Notes: a model not told the origin generated them from the sequence alone. A stretch of 64,000 nt of DNA from Betaproteobacteria bacterium (GCA_021298815.1 JAJTHE010000003.1:1-64000); one strand, 5' to 3'; positions 1 through 10,218 are shown, counted from the first letter of the stretch. Numbers and translations are program-made.

Positions 1-546
1 ATGGGCTGGCGCGGCTATCACCTGAACGGCTTCTCGCTGGAGAACTGCTTCGTGCCCGAAGAAGACCTCCTGGGCGCGCCGGGGCAGGGCTTCGCCGTGA
101 TGATGGAATCGATCAATCACGACCGAATCTTCTCGGCCAGCCGGTCTCTGGGCCTCGCCCGTCGTGCGCACGCGTTGTCCTGTGCATATGCGAAGGAGCG
201 GCGCGCGTTCGGTTCGCTGCTCGCCGAGCACCAGGCCCTGCAGATGATGATCGCGGACAATGACGTGGAGATCGAGGCTGCACGACTGCTGATCGCGGAG
301 GGTGCGCGCTGCATCGACCGTAACGAGGCGAGCGCGCGCATCGCCGCGGCGCGCGCGAAGCTCTATGCCAGCGAAATGGGTTGCCGGGTGGCGGATCGCG
401 CACTTCAGATCTTCGGCGGCATGGGCTACATGAGCGAGCTTCCGCTGGAGCGTTTCTATCGCGATGCGCGGGCCTTCCGCATCGGCGAAGGGACGTCGGA
501 GATGCAGCGCATCCAGATCGCGCGCAGTGCGCTGGCCTCGGCCTGA
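1..546 (+). CDS. acyl-CoA dehydrogenase, C-terminal part (gene begins before the window)
   Basis: Translation has the ACAD C-terminal pattern (QIFGGMGYMSELPLERFYRDARAFRIGEGTSEMQRIQIAR); no native N-terminus inside the window. Confidence 0.93.
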   Translation: MGWRGYHLNGFSLENCFVPEEDLLGAPGQGFAVMMESINHDRIFSASRSLGLARRAHALSCAYAKERRAFGSLLAEHQALQMMIADNDVEIEAARLLIAEGARCIDRNEASARIAAARAKLYASEMGCRVADRALQIFGGMGYMSELPLERFYRDARAFRIGEGTSEMQRIQIARSALASA

Positions 547-552
547 CCGGAC

Positions 553-2133
553 ATGACCGTGCCTGAACCTTCAGCCTTCGATCCGGAGCGACCCTCGTTC
601 GACGGGCGCTTCGAGTCGCTGATCGCGGCAGAACCCGAACGTGTGGCCCTGATCCTGGGCGACAGCGAGGCCTCGCGGGGCGCATTGCTCGCGGCTGGGC
701 GGGCGTTCGCCGCGCTGTTGCATGCACGCGGGATCGGCCGCGGGGATGTGATCAACGTCTGGTTGCCCGACGGCGCGGCGTGGCTGCAGTGCCTGTTCGG
801 CGCGGCACAGCTGGGCGTGCTGGTGGTGCCGATCAGCACCCGCTATCGCCGCGACGAGGCACGCCATGTGGTGGTGACTTCGCGCCCGAAGCTCCTGCTC
901 GTGCCCGAGGCCTTCCTCACCTACGACTATGCCGGCGAGGCGCGTGCACTGTGCGAATCGATCCCGGTGCCCCCCGAGGTGTTCGTCGTCGATACGCAAC
1001 GCGGGTTCATCCCGGTGGATCCTGCGCTCGCCCCTGCACCGTACACTGGCCAGCCGGAAGATCCGTTGTGTACCTTCAGCACCTCCGGCACGACCGGGTT
1101 GCCGAAGCTCGCGATGCACGACCAGCGAGGCATCGCGATCCATGCGCTGACCATCGCCGCGCGGGCGGAGGTTCGTGTCGGTGACCGGATGCTGTGCGCG
1201 CTGTCATTGTACGGGGTGCTCGGCTTCAACCAGGCGATGGCGGCCCTGGCGGGCGCCGCCGCCTGCGTCTTCCTGCCGGTATTCAAGCCGCAGGACGCGA
1301 TCGATGCGATGGTTCGCCATCGGGTTACCCACTATTTCGGCTCGGATGGACTGTTCGCACCGGTGCTCGAAGGGGCGCCCGCGCGCTACGACCATTGGCG
1401 CTTCGGCGGGTTCGCCGAGTTCGCCGGGCTCGGCCGCGCGGTCGTGGACCAGGCCGAACAGGCCCATGGCACGCGGCTGGTGGCTGTATATGGCTCTTCG
1501 GAGTGCTTCGCGCTGATGGCGATGCGCAGCACCGAGGCACCGGCGTCTCAGCGGGCAGTGGCGGGCGGCACGCCCGTATCGCCCGGCATCGCCTTTCGCG
1601 TGGTCGATCCGGTCACCCGGTCGCCGGTGGGCGACCGGGTCCAGGGCGAGCTCGAGGTCCGGGGCTACAACGTGATGACCGGCTACGTGAACAATCCGCA
1701 GGCCACCGCGGCCGTGCTCGATGCCGAGGGCTGGTACACCACCGGCGACCTGGCCTACAGCGAGGACGGCGGGATGAGTTTCGTCTATCTGGCGCGTCTC
1801 AAGGACAGCCTGCGCCTGCACGGCTACCTTGTGGACCCGGGCGAGATCGAAGCCTTCCTGTGCACGCATGCCGACATCGCAGCCGCGCAGGTGGTCGGCG
1901 TGAACCGTCCGGGCGAAGGGGATGTTGCCGTGGCCTTCGTGATTGCACGGGCGGGTGCCGTGCTGGACATGGCGGCGTTGACCGCGTGGTGTCGCCGCGG
2001 CATCTCCGGCTACAAGGTACCTGGCCGTATCGTCGCGGTGGAAGCCTTCCCGCAGACGGTCGGACCGAACGGCACCAAGATCCAGAAAAACCGACTGCGC
2101 GAGATGGCGCAGTCGGTCCTCGCGGGCCTCTGA
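553..2133 (+). CDS. AMP-dependent acyl-CoA synthetase/ligase (ANL superfamily)
   Basis: ANL motifs TFSTSGTTGLPK, YGSSE, GWYTTGDLAY; 526 aa; starts 6 bp after the ACAD stop. Confidence 0.92.
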   Translation: MTVPEPSAFDPERPSFDGRFESLIAAEPERVALILGDSEASRGALLAAGRAFAALLHARGIGRGDVINVWLPDGAAWLQCLFGAAQLGVLVVPISTRYRRDEARHVVVTSRPKLLLVPEAFLTYDYAGEARALCESIPVPPEVFVVDTQRGFIPVDPALAPAPYTGQPEDPLCTFSTSGTTGLPKLAMHDQRGIAIHALTIAARAEVRVGDRMLCALSLYGVLGFNQAMAALAGAAACVFLPVFKPQDAIDAMVRHRVTHYFGSDGLFAPVLEGAPARYDHWRFGGFAEFAGLGRAVVDQAEQAHGTRLVAVYGSSECFALMAMRSTEAPASQRAVAGGTPVSPGIAFRVVDPVTRSPVGDRVQGELEVRGYNVMTGYVNNPQATAAVLDAEGWYTTGDLAYSEDGGMSFVYLARLKDSLRLHGYLVDPGEIEAFLCTHADIAAAQVVGVNRPGEGDVAVAFVIARAGAVLDMAALTAWCRRGISGYKVPGRIVAVEAFPQTVGPNGTKIQKNRLREMAQSVLAGL

Positions 2134-2187
2134 GGAGTCCCGCGCCGTCTTTTTCCGCATCTATCGCACGCTGCGACGAGGAGTGTC

Positions 2188-2970
2188 ATGAAACGAGGGG
2201 AAGTGCGTTCCGATATTGCCTGGGCCGATCCGACCCGGGTAGTCATCCACGGCCTGGACCTGTGCACCGAGATCGTCGGCAAGGTCGATTTCGGCGATAT
2301 GGCCTTCCTCCAGATCTTTGCGCGCCTGCCGGCCAGCGAGTCCGAACGGCGGATCTTCAACGCGATGATGGTGATCCTGGTCGAGCACGGCATCACGCCG
2401 TCGTCGCTGGCTACCCGGATGACCTACTGCGGCGCGCCGGAAGCGGTGCAGGCGGCTGTCGCGGCAGGGCTGCTGGGCCTGGGCTCGGTATTCGTGGGAT
2501 CGCTCGACAACGCAGCGCAGATGCTGCAGGAGGCGATTCCCGACAAGGCGGCCCCGGGGGACATCCCGGCGATCGCGCGGGACCTGGTCGCGTCCTATCG
2601 CCAGAAGAAGCAGATCATCCCGGGCATCGGCCATCCCTTCCACAAGCCGGTGGATCCGCGCACCGGGGCGTTGTTCCAGGTCGCACGGGACACGGGCTAC
2701 TTCGGACCGTATGCCGAGCTGATGACCGCCATCGGCGCGGAGGCCGAGCGGGTCACCGGTCGGGGGTTGCCAGTCAACGTCACCGGGGCGATGGCCGCGG
2801 TGGCCTCGCAGATGGACATCCCGTGGAAGGTGTGCCGCGGCCTCGCGGTGGCCGCGCGTGCGATCGGGCTGGTCGGCCACATCCTCGAGGAGATGCGCAA
2901 TCCGATGGCGGATGAACTGTACCTGCGCATCGAGCACGAGGCGACGGCGCACATGATCCCGAAGCCGTGA
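2188..2970 (+). CDS. citrate synthase-family protein, citryl-CoA lyase-like (short form)
   Basis: 260 aa with IPGIGHPFHKPVDPR and citrate-synthase-like C-terminal helices; similar to short citryl-CoA lyase proteins. Confidence 0.75.
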   Translation: MKRGEVRSDIAWADPTRVVIHGLDLCTEIVGKVDFGDMAFLQIFARLPASESERRIFNAMMVILVEHGITPSSLATRMTYCGAPEAVQAAVAAGLLGLGSVFVGSLDNAAQMLQEAIPDKAAPGDIPAIARDLVASYRQKKQIIPGIGHPFHKPVDPRTGALFQVARDTGYFGPYAELMTAIGAEAERVTGRGLPVNVTGAMAAVASQMDIPWKVCRGLAVAARAIGLVGHILEEMRNPMADELYLRIEHEATAHMIPKP

Positions 2971-3428
2971 GTGCTTCGTCCCCGGCGCCGCGGGCGAGGG
3001 CGAGCCTGCCTCCAAAGGACCGGTTCGCCTGCTGGACGCAGGAGAAGCTGCGCAATCGCGATACCGACCAGTTCGGCCATGTGAACAACGCAGCCATCGC
3101 GACGTTCATGGAGTGCGGCCGCATGGAGCTGTTCGCGGGAGTCGACATGAGCGGAGCGAACATCCTGGTGGTGCGGATGCTGAGCGAGTTCCACCGCGAG
3201 TTGTTCTACCCGGGTGTGGTGGATGTCGGCACGGCCGTGAGTGCACTTGGCAATTCGTCGTTCAGCGTGGAGCAGGGGCTGTTCGATGCTCAGGGCTGTG
3301 TCGCGACCGGCGAGGCGACCTGTGTGTTCTTCGATGCGGCGGCCGGCAAGCCGGTACGTATCCCGGATGCGGTGCGCGATCAGCTCGCCCGCTTTCGTCC
3401 GTGCGACCTTGCAGCGAATCCGGAGTGA
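2967..3428 (+). CDS. acyl-CoA thioesterase, 4HBT/hotdog family
   Basis: RNRDTDQFGHVNNAAIATFMECGR motif; GTG start overlapping the preceding stop (GTGA). Confidence 0.85.
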   Translation: MSASSPAPRARASLPPKDRFACWTQEKLRNRDTDQFGHVNNAAIATFMECGRMELFAGVDMSGANILVVRMLSEFHRELFYPGVVDVGTAVSALGNSSFSVEQGLFDAQGCVATGEATCVFFDAAAGKPVRIPDAVRDQLARFRPCDLAANPE

Positions 3429-3433
3429 CATGG

Positions 3434-4213
3434 ATGACAGCCGATGAAGACACTGGACCAGCGGTCGAGTATTCACTCGACGGCATGCTGGCGATCATCC
3501 GGCTGAACGATCCGCGCCGGCGCAACGCGTTGTCGAAGGCCATCGTCTCCGGCGTGCTGGCGGCGCTCGATCGGGCCCGGGAAGACAAGGCACGTGCGAT
3601 CGTCATCACCGGGACAGGCCGCGTGTTCTCCGCCGGGGCCAACATCGACGACCTGCAGGCGGGCTGGCTGGATGGCACGGATGAAGAGACGGATCCGACC
3701 CGCCTGTTCCGGGCGCTGGTCGACTCGCCGCGCGTGGTCATCGCGGCCGTGCAAGGTCCGGCGGTCGGCGGTGGCTTCGAACTGACCCTGTGCTGCGACC
3801 TCGTCGTGGCGGTCGACTCCGCCTTCTTCCAGTTGCCTGAACTGGGCCTGGGCGTGATCCCGAACACGGGCGTTGCGCGACTGGTGCAGATCATCGGCCT
3901 GCGTCGAGCGCTGGATGTGATCCTGACCCGGCGCCGGGTGGGCGCGGCGGAGGCGCTGGGACTCGGGCTGGTGAGCGAGGTGGCAACCGCAGACCAGCTG
4001 ATGGCGCGCGCGATGGCGCTCGGCCAGGCGGTGGCCGGAACGGCGCCGCCCGGCGCCCTTTCGGTGGCGAAGCAGGCGGTACAGCATCACGCCCGGATCG
4101 ACTGGTCGCATGTCCTTGCTTCTCTGCAGGCCGTACCGCGCGCGGAGTGGCAGGAAGGGCTTGATGCGTTCCGGGAACATCGGGCACCGGACTTCGATCG
4201 CTTCTGGACGTAG
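3434..4213 (+). CDS. enoyl-CoA hydratase/isomerase family protein
   Basis: Crotonase motifs (VITGTGRVFSAGANIDDLQ, GPAVGGGFELTLCCDLVVA). Start placed at ATG 3434 (MTADEDTG), downstream of the longest ORF start at 3113. Confidence 0.9.
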   Translation: MTADEDTGPAVEYSLDGMLAIIRLNDPRRRNALSKAIVSGVLAALDRAREDKARAIVITGTGRVFSAGANIDDLQAGWLDGTDEETDPTRLFRALVDSPRVVIAAVQGPAVGGGFELTLCCDLVVAVDSAFFQLPELGLGVIPNTGVARLVQIIGLRRALDVILTRRRVGAAEALGLGLVSEVATADQLMARAMALGQAVAGTAPPGALSVAKQAVQHHARIDWSHVLASLQAVPRAEWQEGLDAFREHRAPDFDRFWT

Positions 4214-4232
4214 CAGGGGCGTCTGCTGCGCG

Positions 4233-4247
4233 GGGCGCTGGGCGCCC
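4233..4247. terminator. short GC hairpin between convergent genes
   Basis: GGGCGC-TGG-GCGCCC perfect 6-bp stem between convergent stops at 4213 and 4256; no T-tract. Confidence 0.3.
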
Positions 4248-4255
4248 TAGCGCGG

Positions 4256-5002
4256 TCAGTTGTTCATGTACAGGCCACCGTTCACGTGCAGCGTCTGGCC
4301 GGTGATGTAGCGACCCTTCGGTGCGCAGAGCATGCGCACCAGATGCGCGACTTCGTCCGCTTCGGCGAACCGCTGCAGCGGGATCCGTTTCGGATCCGAC
4401 TTCGACGGCACGCTACGCACGGTATTCACCGGGCCTGGCGCGATGCAGTTGACGGTGATCCCGTGCTTCGCGCCTTCGTACGCCATTGCGCGGGTCATCC
4501 CGGCGAGGCCAGCCTTGGCGGCCGAGACCGGGACACGCCCGTCGTAGGGCATGTGGCCCGCCGAGCCGCCGATGTTCACGATGGTGCCGCCGCCCTGGCG
4601 GATCATCAGCGGATAGCAGGCCTTCATGCACAGGAACGGGGCTTCCAGGGCCACGGTCACCGTGCGCCGCCAATCCTCGAGCGTCAGGTCCTCGAACGCC
4701 TTCACGCCATGGGTGTTCGCGTTGTTGACCAGGATGTCGATCCGTCCCCAGCGGGCGAGCACCGACGCGACCATCTGCTCGACCTGCGCGGGATCGGTCA
4801 CGTCGCCCATGGCCACCATGGCGAGGCCGCCGGCGGCTTCGATGGATTGCACGGTCTCCTGCGCCGCCTGCGCGGACGTCCTGGCGTTGATGACCACCCG
4901 GACGCCTTGTGCGGCCAGCGCTTGCGCGATCGCGCGCCCGATGTTGCGCGCGCCGCCGGTGATCAGCGCGACCGCGCCTTCCAGTTCGCGTGCCGCGTCC
5001 AT
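4256..5002 (-). CDS. SDR family oxidoreductase (3-oxoacyl-ACP reductase-like)
   Basis: TGGARNIGRAIA cofactor motif, NNANTHG, S..KAG active-site region, C-terminal TGQTLHVNGG. Confidence 0.9.
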   Translation of the reverse strand: MDAARELEGAVALITGGARNIGRAIAQALAAQGVRVVINARTSAQAAQETVQSIEAAGGLAMVAMGDVTDPAQVEQMVASVLARWGRIDILVNNANTHGVKAFEDLTLEDWRRTVTVALEAPFLCMKACYPLMIRQGGGTIVNIGGSAGHMPYDGRVPVSAAKAGLAGMTRAMAYEGAKHGITVNCIAPGPVNTVRSVPSKSDPKRIPLQRFAEADEVAHLVRMLCAPKGRYITGQTLHVNGGLYMNN

Positions 5003-5003
5003 G

Positions 5004-6383
5004 CTATCCCCCTGTGCCTTTGCCCGCCCTGGTACTGGCGCCCGCCACCGCGGCTGGCAGCCGGGAGAAGTCGCTCAGGGTATCCACGGCCCAGCAGGTG
5101 TAGATGGCCTCACGGACCGACGTGTCGGGCAGGATACCCTCGGCCAGGGCCCGGAACTTGGTTTCCAGGGCCGCGTCGCTCAGCGGGTTGTCGAGCGTGC
5201 CGATCGCGTGTTCGACCGTGTGTTCGAACACCCGGCCATCGGTCAGGGTGACACGCACGCTGGCCTGGTCGCGCCGGAAGGCGGGGTCTGCTTCGGCCTG
5301 GATGCGTTGGCGCACCGAAAGCACCTGCGGATCGTTGACGCGGTCGTCCTGGAACTGCCGTTCGCCGCCCGCCCCATCGACCAGGGCCACCGCGGCGCAG
5401 TGATACACGCTGAACTTCCCTTCCAGGCCGGTTCGCGGCGACGGATTGCCGGTGATCTTCAGCACGATCGGGTGCACCCGGATCGCGATGCGTTCGATCA
5501 GCGTCGAAGCGAGCAGGTTGCGCTCGCGCACCTGGATGCAGACATCGATCGCGGCGTGCAGCACGATGCCGCAGGCAAAGGGCTTGAACGTGACATAGGG
5601 CAGTTCATAGCACTCGCCCAGGCCGTGGATGATCGGTGACGGGTCGGAGCCGGGCAGGTAGACCTGGGCGAAGCCGCGCGGGGCCTCGATCGACTGATCG
5701 GAGCTGGTGAAGTCCTCTTCGGCGAGCATTGCGGCGAGCAGTCCGCTTTCGGCGGCCCGCCCGCAGCTGAAGCTCTTGCACATGGTGCCGAACATCTCGC
5801 GCAGTCCCGAGGACTGGGTCGCCGCGATCCCGAGCGCCCAGGTCATGCGCTGCTCGTCCAGGCCGAGCAACTTGCCGGCGGCGGCGGCGGCGCCGAACAC
5901 GCCGGTCGTGCTGTTGGTGAACCAGCGCGCGTTGTCGGTCACGTAGACGGCGTTCGCGATCCGGCATTCGACCTCGATGCCCAGGATGAACGCATGCAGC
6001 ACCTCGCGGCCATGTGCCTTCAGGTGTTCACCGAGCGCGAACGGAGCGGGTGCGACGGCCGCGGTCGGATTCAGGTTCGTGTTGCGCGGCTGGCCGTCGT
6101 CGAAATCGTGCACATGGGACGAGATGCCGTTGATCAAGGCCGCGGACATCAGGTCGCTGGCCTGACCGCGTGCGATCACGGTCGCCTGTGGCGCGCCGGC
6201 GAACCGCGCGCGGACCTTCAAGGCCTTGTCGACGGCCTCGTGGTGCGAGCCGCCGACGGAGCATCCGACCCAGTTGAGCAGGGCCCGTCGGCCATCGTGC
6301 ACGACGCTCGCCGGCAGGTCGCTGTATCGGGACTCGACGATATAGCGGGCGAGGGTGCGGGTGATCTGGGGAGGGTTGTCCAT
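5004..6383 (-). CDS. MmgE/PrpD family protein
   Basis: ALLNWVGCSVGGSHHEAVDKAL, SSHVHDFDD, AATQSSGLREMFGTMCKSFSCGRAAESGLLAAMLA. Start placed at ATG 6383 (MDNPPQITRTLARYIVES). Confidence 0.88.
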   Translation of the reverse strand: MDNPPQITRTLARYIVESRYSDLPASVVHDGRRALLNWVGCSVGGSHHEAVDKALKVRARFAGAPQATVIARGQASDLMSAALINGISSHVHDFDDGQPRNTNLNPTAAVAPAPFALGEHLKAHGREVLHAFILGIEVECRIANAVYVTDNARWFTNSTTGVFGAAAAAGKLLGLDEQRMTWALGIAATQSSGLREMFGTMCKSFSCGRAAESGLLAAMLAEEDFTSSDQSIEAPRGFAQVYLPGSDPSPIIHGLGECYELPYVTFKPFACGIVLHAAIDVCIQVRERNLLASTLIERIAIRVHPIVLKITGNPSPRTGLEGKFSVYHCAAVALVDGAGGERQFQDDRVNDPQVLSVRQRIQAEADPAFRRDQASVRVTLTDGRVFEHTVEHAIGTLDNPLSDAALETKFRALAEGILPDTSVREAIYTCWAVDTLSDFSRLPAAVAGASTRAGKGTGG

Positions 6384-6394
6384 GGTCCTCGCGC

Positions 6395-7381
6395 TCAATC
6401 TGGCGTGATGCCGGCGGCGGCGATCACCTTGGCCCACTTCGGCAGTTCGGCCCGGATATAGGCTTCGAAGACTTCCGGGGTGTTTCCGACCGGTTCTGCA
6501 CCCAGGCCATGCAGCCGCGCGCGCACATCCGGCATCTCGGTCATCCGCCTGATCTCGCGCGCGAGGGTATTGACCACCGCGCGCGGCGTCTTGCGGGGCG
6601 CGAGGATGCCGAACCAGGTGCCGACCTCGTAGCCCTTGAGGAGCTCCGCGATGGGCGGGATGTCCGGGGCCGCTTCCGAGCGCTGGCTGGTGGTGATCCC
6701 CAGCGCGCGCAGCTTGCCCGCCTTCACCTGCGGCAGCACGGAGGGCAGCGTGCTGAACATCAGCTGGACCTGCCCGCTGATCACGTCGGAGATGGCGTTG
6801 GCCGCGGCCTTGTACGGCACATGGACCATCTCGATGCCTGCGATCGACTTGAAGAGCTCTGCGGCGAGATGGGTCCCGGTGCCCCCGCCGGAGGAGGCAT
6901 AGATCAACCCCTTGGGGGTTGCCTTGGCCAGCGCGACCAGCTCGGGCACCGAGCGGGCCGGCACGGACGGGTTCAGGACCAGCACGTTGGGCACCGTGGC
7001 GATCAGGCTCACCGGTGCGAAGTCCGCGATCGGATCGTAGGGCAGCTTCTTGTAGAGGCTCGGGTTGGCCGTGTGGGTGCCGAAGCTTCCGAGCAGCAGG
7101 GTGTAGCCGTCCGGGGCCGCCCGTGCGACGACCTCCGTGCCTAGTATCCCGCCGGCGCCGCCACGGTTGTCCACCACGAAGGTCTGGCCCAGCGCCTCGG
7201 AAAGCTTCTGTGCGGTCAGGCGGCCGCTAATGTCGGCGGAGCCGCCGGTGCCGAACGGGATGACCAGGCGCACCGGGCGGGTCGGGTACGTTTGCGCGTT
7301 GGCAGGGAGCCATGGCGCCAATGTCAGAAGCCAAACGGCAGAAATCCAGGCCTTCGAAGTGCCCTGCTGCGTCGCTTCCAT
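6395..7381 (-). CDS. Bug/TctC-type tripartite tricarboxylate transporter substrate-binding protein
   Basis: Signal peptide then YPTRPVRLVIPFGTGGSADISGR, VDNRGGAGGILG, DGYTLLLGS, YKAAANAISDVISGQ motifs. Confidence 0.93.
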   Translation of the reverse strand: MEATQQGTSKAWISAVWLLTLAPWLPANAQTYPTRPVRLVIPFGTGGSADISGRLTAQKLSEALGQTFVVDNRGGAGGILGTEVVARAAPDGYTLLLGSFGTHTANPSLYKKLPYDPIADFAPVSLIATVPNVLVLNPSVPARSVPELVALAKATPKGLIYASSGGGTGTHLAAELFKSIAGIEMVHVPYKAAANAISDVISGQVQLMFSTLPSVLPQVKAGKLRALGITTSQRSEAAPDIPPIAELLKGYEVGTWFGILAPRKTPRAVVNTLAREIRRMTEMPDVRARLHGLGAEPVGNTPEVFEAYIRAELPKWAKVIAAAGITPD

Positions 7382-7444
7382 TCAATACCCCCCGTCACCT
7401 GGAAAGGCTGGTTCGTTGCGCCCCGCAGGATGGTTTGCGCTTCG

Positions 7445-10210
7445 TCATCGATGTCTGCCCGCACGAACGCGCAGATCGAACGAATACCGGTATAGACCGC
7501 CCGCGGCGAACTGTGACACTTCGCGTCGCGTGTGCAGCGCTGCAATGAGGTGCAAGGTGCTTAGACGTCCATCGTACCCGCGGACGATACATGTAACGAC
7601 TGCACGCGGTGTCGATAGCCGATCGAGTCCCTCCAGGACGAGCGTCTCGTTGCCGGTCAAGGCCGCGCCGGCGTCGGGATCGTCGAACTGCAAGGGCAGC
7701 ACACCTGCAGCGACCAGGTTCGCGCGATGCAGGCGTTCGAACGACGCGGCGAGGATGGCACGCACGCCCAGTTCGCGTGGCCCTTTCGCCGACCAGTCGC
7801 GCGACGACCCGGTGCCATAGTTGCGTCCGGCAATCACCACGAGCGGGATCTGTGCTGCGCGGTAGCGCTCGGCCGCTTCGAAGATCGTCAGGCGTTCGCC
7901 GCCGGGCTGGTGCAGCGTGAAGCCGCCGGGCGCGTCCGGGGTCATGCGATTGTGCAGGTGCGGGCTCGAGTAGGTGCCGCGGGCCATCACCTGCGGCACC
8001 AGCCGCCGTGCGGCATAGGTACCGAGCGCAGGCGTCGCAACGCCCTGCGCGGCGAGGTACCCGGCAGCGAGCGAGTCGGCCGGGATGGGGCCCATCGGCG
8101 AGACGTGCTCGGTGGTCACGTTGTCGCCATAGATCGCGAGGATGCGGACCTTCTCGATCCGGGCCGGTTGGGTGCGTTCGCGCTCGCCATCGAATGCTTC
8201 ATCGAAGCGGTCGAATTCGGGTGGCGGTCGGATGAAGACGCTGTCTTCCTGCCACGGAAACCGGGCGCCACGGGGGTAGGGCAGTTGCTGCCAGTCGGGG
8301 GTACCTTCGTAGAGGCTGGCGTAGGTGCGCCTGAATAGCCCGGGTTCGAGGGTGTCGCCGGCTATCCGTTCGATGTCGTCCGGGTCGGGCCATAGTTCAC
8401 GCAGGTACACAGGCTCGCCCTGCGGATCATGGCCGATCGGTTGCGTGGACAGGTCGATGCGGACGGTACCGGCCAGCGCATAGGCCACCACCAGCGGCGG
8501 CGAGGCGAGGAAGCTCGCGTGGACCTTGGCGTGGATGCGTCCGTCGTAGTTCCGGTTGCCCGAGACCACGGCGGCGGTCGCGATGCCGTGGATGTCGATC
8601 GCGGCCTCGATCGGTGCGGGCAGACTGCCGGAGAAGCCGACGCAGGTCATGCAGCCGAAGCCGGTCAGGTGGAAGCCCAGCCCATCGAGGCTCTGCTGCA
8701 GGCCCGATTGCACCAGGTAGTGTGCGACGACGCGCGAGCCTGGGGACAGGGAGGTCTTCACCCACGGTTTGCTGCGCAGTCCGCGGGCGAGGGCGTTGCG
8801 GGCGAGCAGGCCGGCGCCGATCATGTTGGCGGGGTTGGAGGTGTTGGTGCAGCTGGTGATCGCGGCAATCACGAGGTCGCCGTCCTGGATCGGGGACTGG
8901 GACGGTGACGGCGCTGCCGTCGCCAGTCGGACCGCACGGGGTCGTGTGCCGGCGCGATGGAACGCGTCGGCGACCGCCGGCAGGCCGACACGGTGGTGCG
9001 GTTGCCCGGGACCGGCGAGCGACGGTTCGACGCTGGCCAGGTCGAGGGTGAGGATCTCGCTGTACTGCGCGCGCGCGGCGTCTGGGTCATGCCACAGCCC
9101 CTGGGCCTTGGCATACCCTTCCACCCGTGCGACATGCGCCGCGTCGCGGCCGGTCTGGCGCAGGTAGTGCACGGTCTGGGCATCGATCGGAAAGTAGTTC
9201 ATCGTCGTGCCGCACTCCGGAGCCATGTTGGCTACGGTGGCGCGCGCAGGCACGCTCAGGTGGGTGAGGCCGGGGCCGAAGCACTCGATGAAGGCGCCGA
9301 TGCAGTCGTGCTGGCGCAGCCGCTGCGTCACGGTCAGCACGAGGTCGGTGGCGGTGATGCCCGGACGCAGGCGGCCGGTCAGGTGCAGGCCGATCACTCG
9401 CGGCAGCGGCAGGGACACGGTCTCGCCAAGTGCGGCGCCCAGCCCTTCGATGCCGGACACGCCCCAGCCGACGATGCCCAGTGCGTTGATCATCGGCGTG
9501 TGGCTGTCGATCCCGACCATCGAGTCGGGCACGAGCCAGGGCGCGTCACCGGGGTCTCCCGATCCCTCTGGATCGACCGTCTGGACGACCGTGGCCAGGT
9601 GCTCGAGGTTGATCTGATGGCAGATGCCGCCGCCCGGGGGCACGATGCGCAGGTTGCGGAAGGCCTGGGCGGCCCAGCGCAGGAATCGGAACCGTTCCTG
9701 GTTGGTTTCGTGCTCGCGTCGTGCATTCAGTGCATGCGCATCCGCACGGCCGGCGAACTCGGCAATGATCGAATGGTCGACGACGAAATCGATCGGGCGC
9801 TGCGGTTCGATGGTCTGGGGTGCGAAGCCGGCCCGCACGGCGGCATCGCGCATCGCGGCAAGGTCGCCGAGCAGCGGCAGGCCGGCGGTGTCGTCCATCA
9901 TCACCCGCTGCGGCAGGAAGCTGAGTTCCCCGGACGGGGCGGGGTGCTCGAGGTAGGCGCGCAGGGTGTCGATGGTCTCGAACGCGTCACGGGCGTCGGC
10001 CCGGGCCTCGGGTCGCATGTCGACCTGGCGAAGCGCGTTCTCCAGCAGGCTCTTCAGGCAATACGGCAGCCGTTGCACCGGCAGCCCGGCTGTCGCGCCG
10101 GCGGCCGCGAGGCTGTAGTAGCGGTACGCGCGGCCGTCGAGGGTCAGCACGGCACGGGTCGATACGGGATCCCAACCCGTCGGACCCACTTCCGTGCCGG
10201 TGCGAGACAC
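7445..10210 (-). CDS. acnA: aconitate hydratase A family
   Basis: About 921 aa with AcnA motifs (SLLENALRQVD, GGGICHQINLEHLA, DSHTPMINALGIVGWGVSGIEG, AITSCTNTSNP, GRNYGTGSSRDWSAKGP). GTG start at 10210; the longest ORF extends into the neighbouring gene. Confidence 0.93.
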   Translation of the reverse strand: MSRTGTEVGPTGWDPVSTRAVLTLDGRAYRYYSLAAAGATAGLPVQRLPYCLKSLLENALRQVDMRPEARADARDAFETIDTLRAYLEHPAPSGELSFLPQRVMMDDTAGLPLLGDLAAMRDAAVRAGFAPQTIEPQRPIDFVVDHSIIAEFAGRADAHALNARREHETNQERFRFLRWAAQAFRNLRIVPPGGGICHQINLEHLATVVQTVDPEGSGDPGDAPWLVPDSMVGIDSHTPMINALGIVGWGVSGIEGLGAALGETVSLPLPRVIGLHLTGRLRPGITATDLVLTVTQRLRQHDCIGAFIECFGPGLTHLSVPARATVANMAPECGTTMNYFPIDAQTVHYLRQTGRDAAHVARVEGYAKAQGLWHDPDAARAQYSEILTLDLASVEPSLAGPGQPHHRVGLPAVADAFHRAGTRPRAVRLATAAPSPSQSPIQDGDLVIAAITSCTNTSNPANMIGAGLLARNALARGLRSKPWVKTSLSPGSRVVAHYLVQSGLQQSLDGLGFHLTGFGCMTCVGFSGSLPAPIEAAIDIHGIATAAVVSGNRNYDGRIHAKVHASFLASPPLVVAYALAGTVRIDLSTQPIGHDPQGEPVYLRELWPDPDDIERIAGDTLEPGLFRRTYASLYEGTPDWQQLPYPRGARFPWQEDSVFIRPPPEFDRFDEAFDGERERTQPARIEKVRILAIYGDNVTTEHVSPMGPIPADSLAAGYLAAQGVATPALGTYAARRLVPQVMARGTYSSPHLHNRMTPDAPGGFTLHQPGGERLTIFEAAERYRAAQIPLVVIAGRNYGTGSSRDWSAKGPRELGVRAILAASFERLHRANLVAAGVLPLQFDDPDAGAALTGNETLVLEGLDRLSTPRAVVTCIVRGYDGRLSTLHLIAALHTRREVSQFAAGGLYRYSFDLRVRAGRHR

Positions 10211-10218
10211 GGGGATGC

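Noticed and set aside
1194-2915. 573-aa plus-strand ORF in an alternative frame
   Set aside because: Overlaps the AMP-ligase and citryl-CoA-lyase-like genes in another frame; Arg/Gly-rich nonsense composition.
7484-7493. ATACCGGTAT palindrome
   Set aside because: Perfect 10-bp palindrome, but inside the 3' coding part of the aconitase gene and not clearly in a promoter; could be chance.
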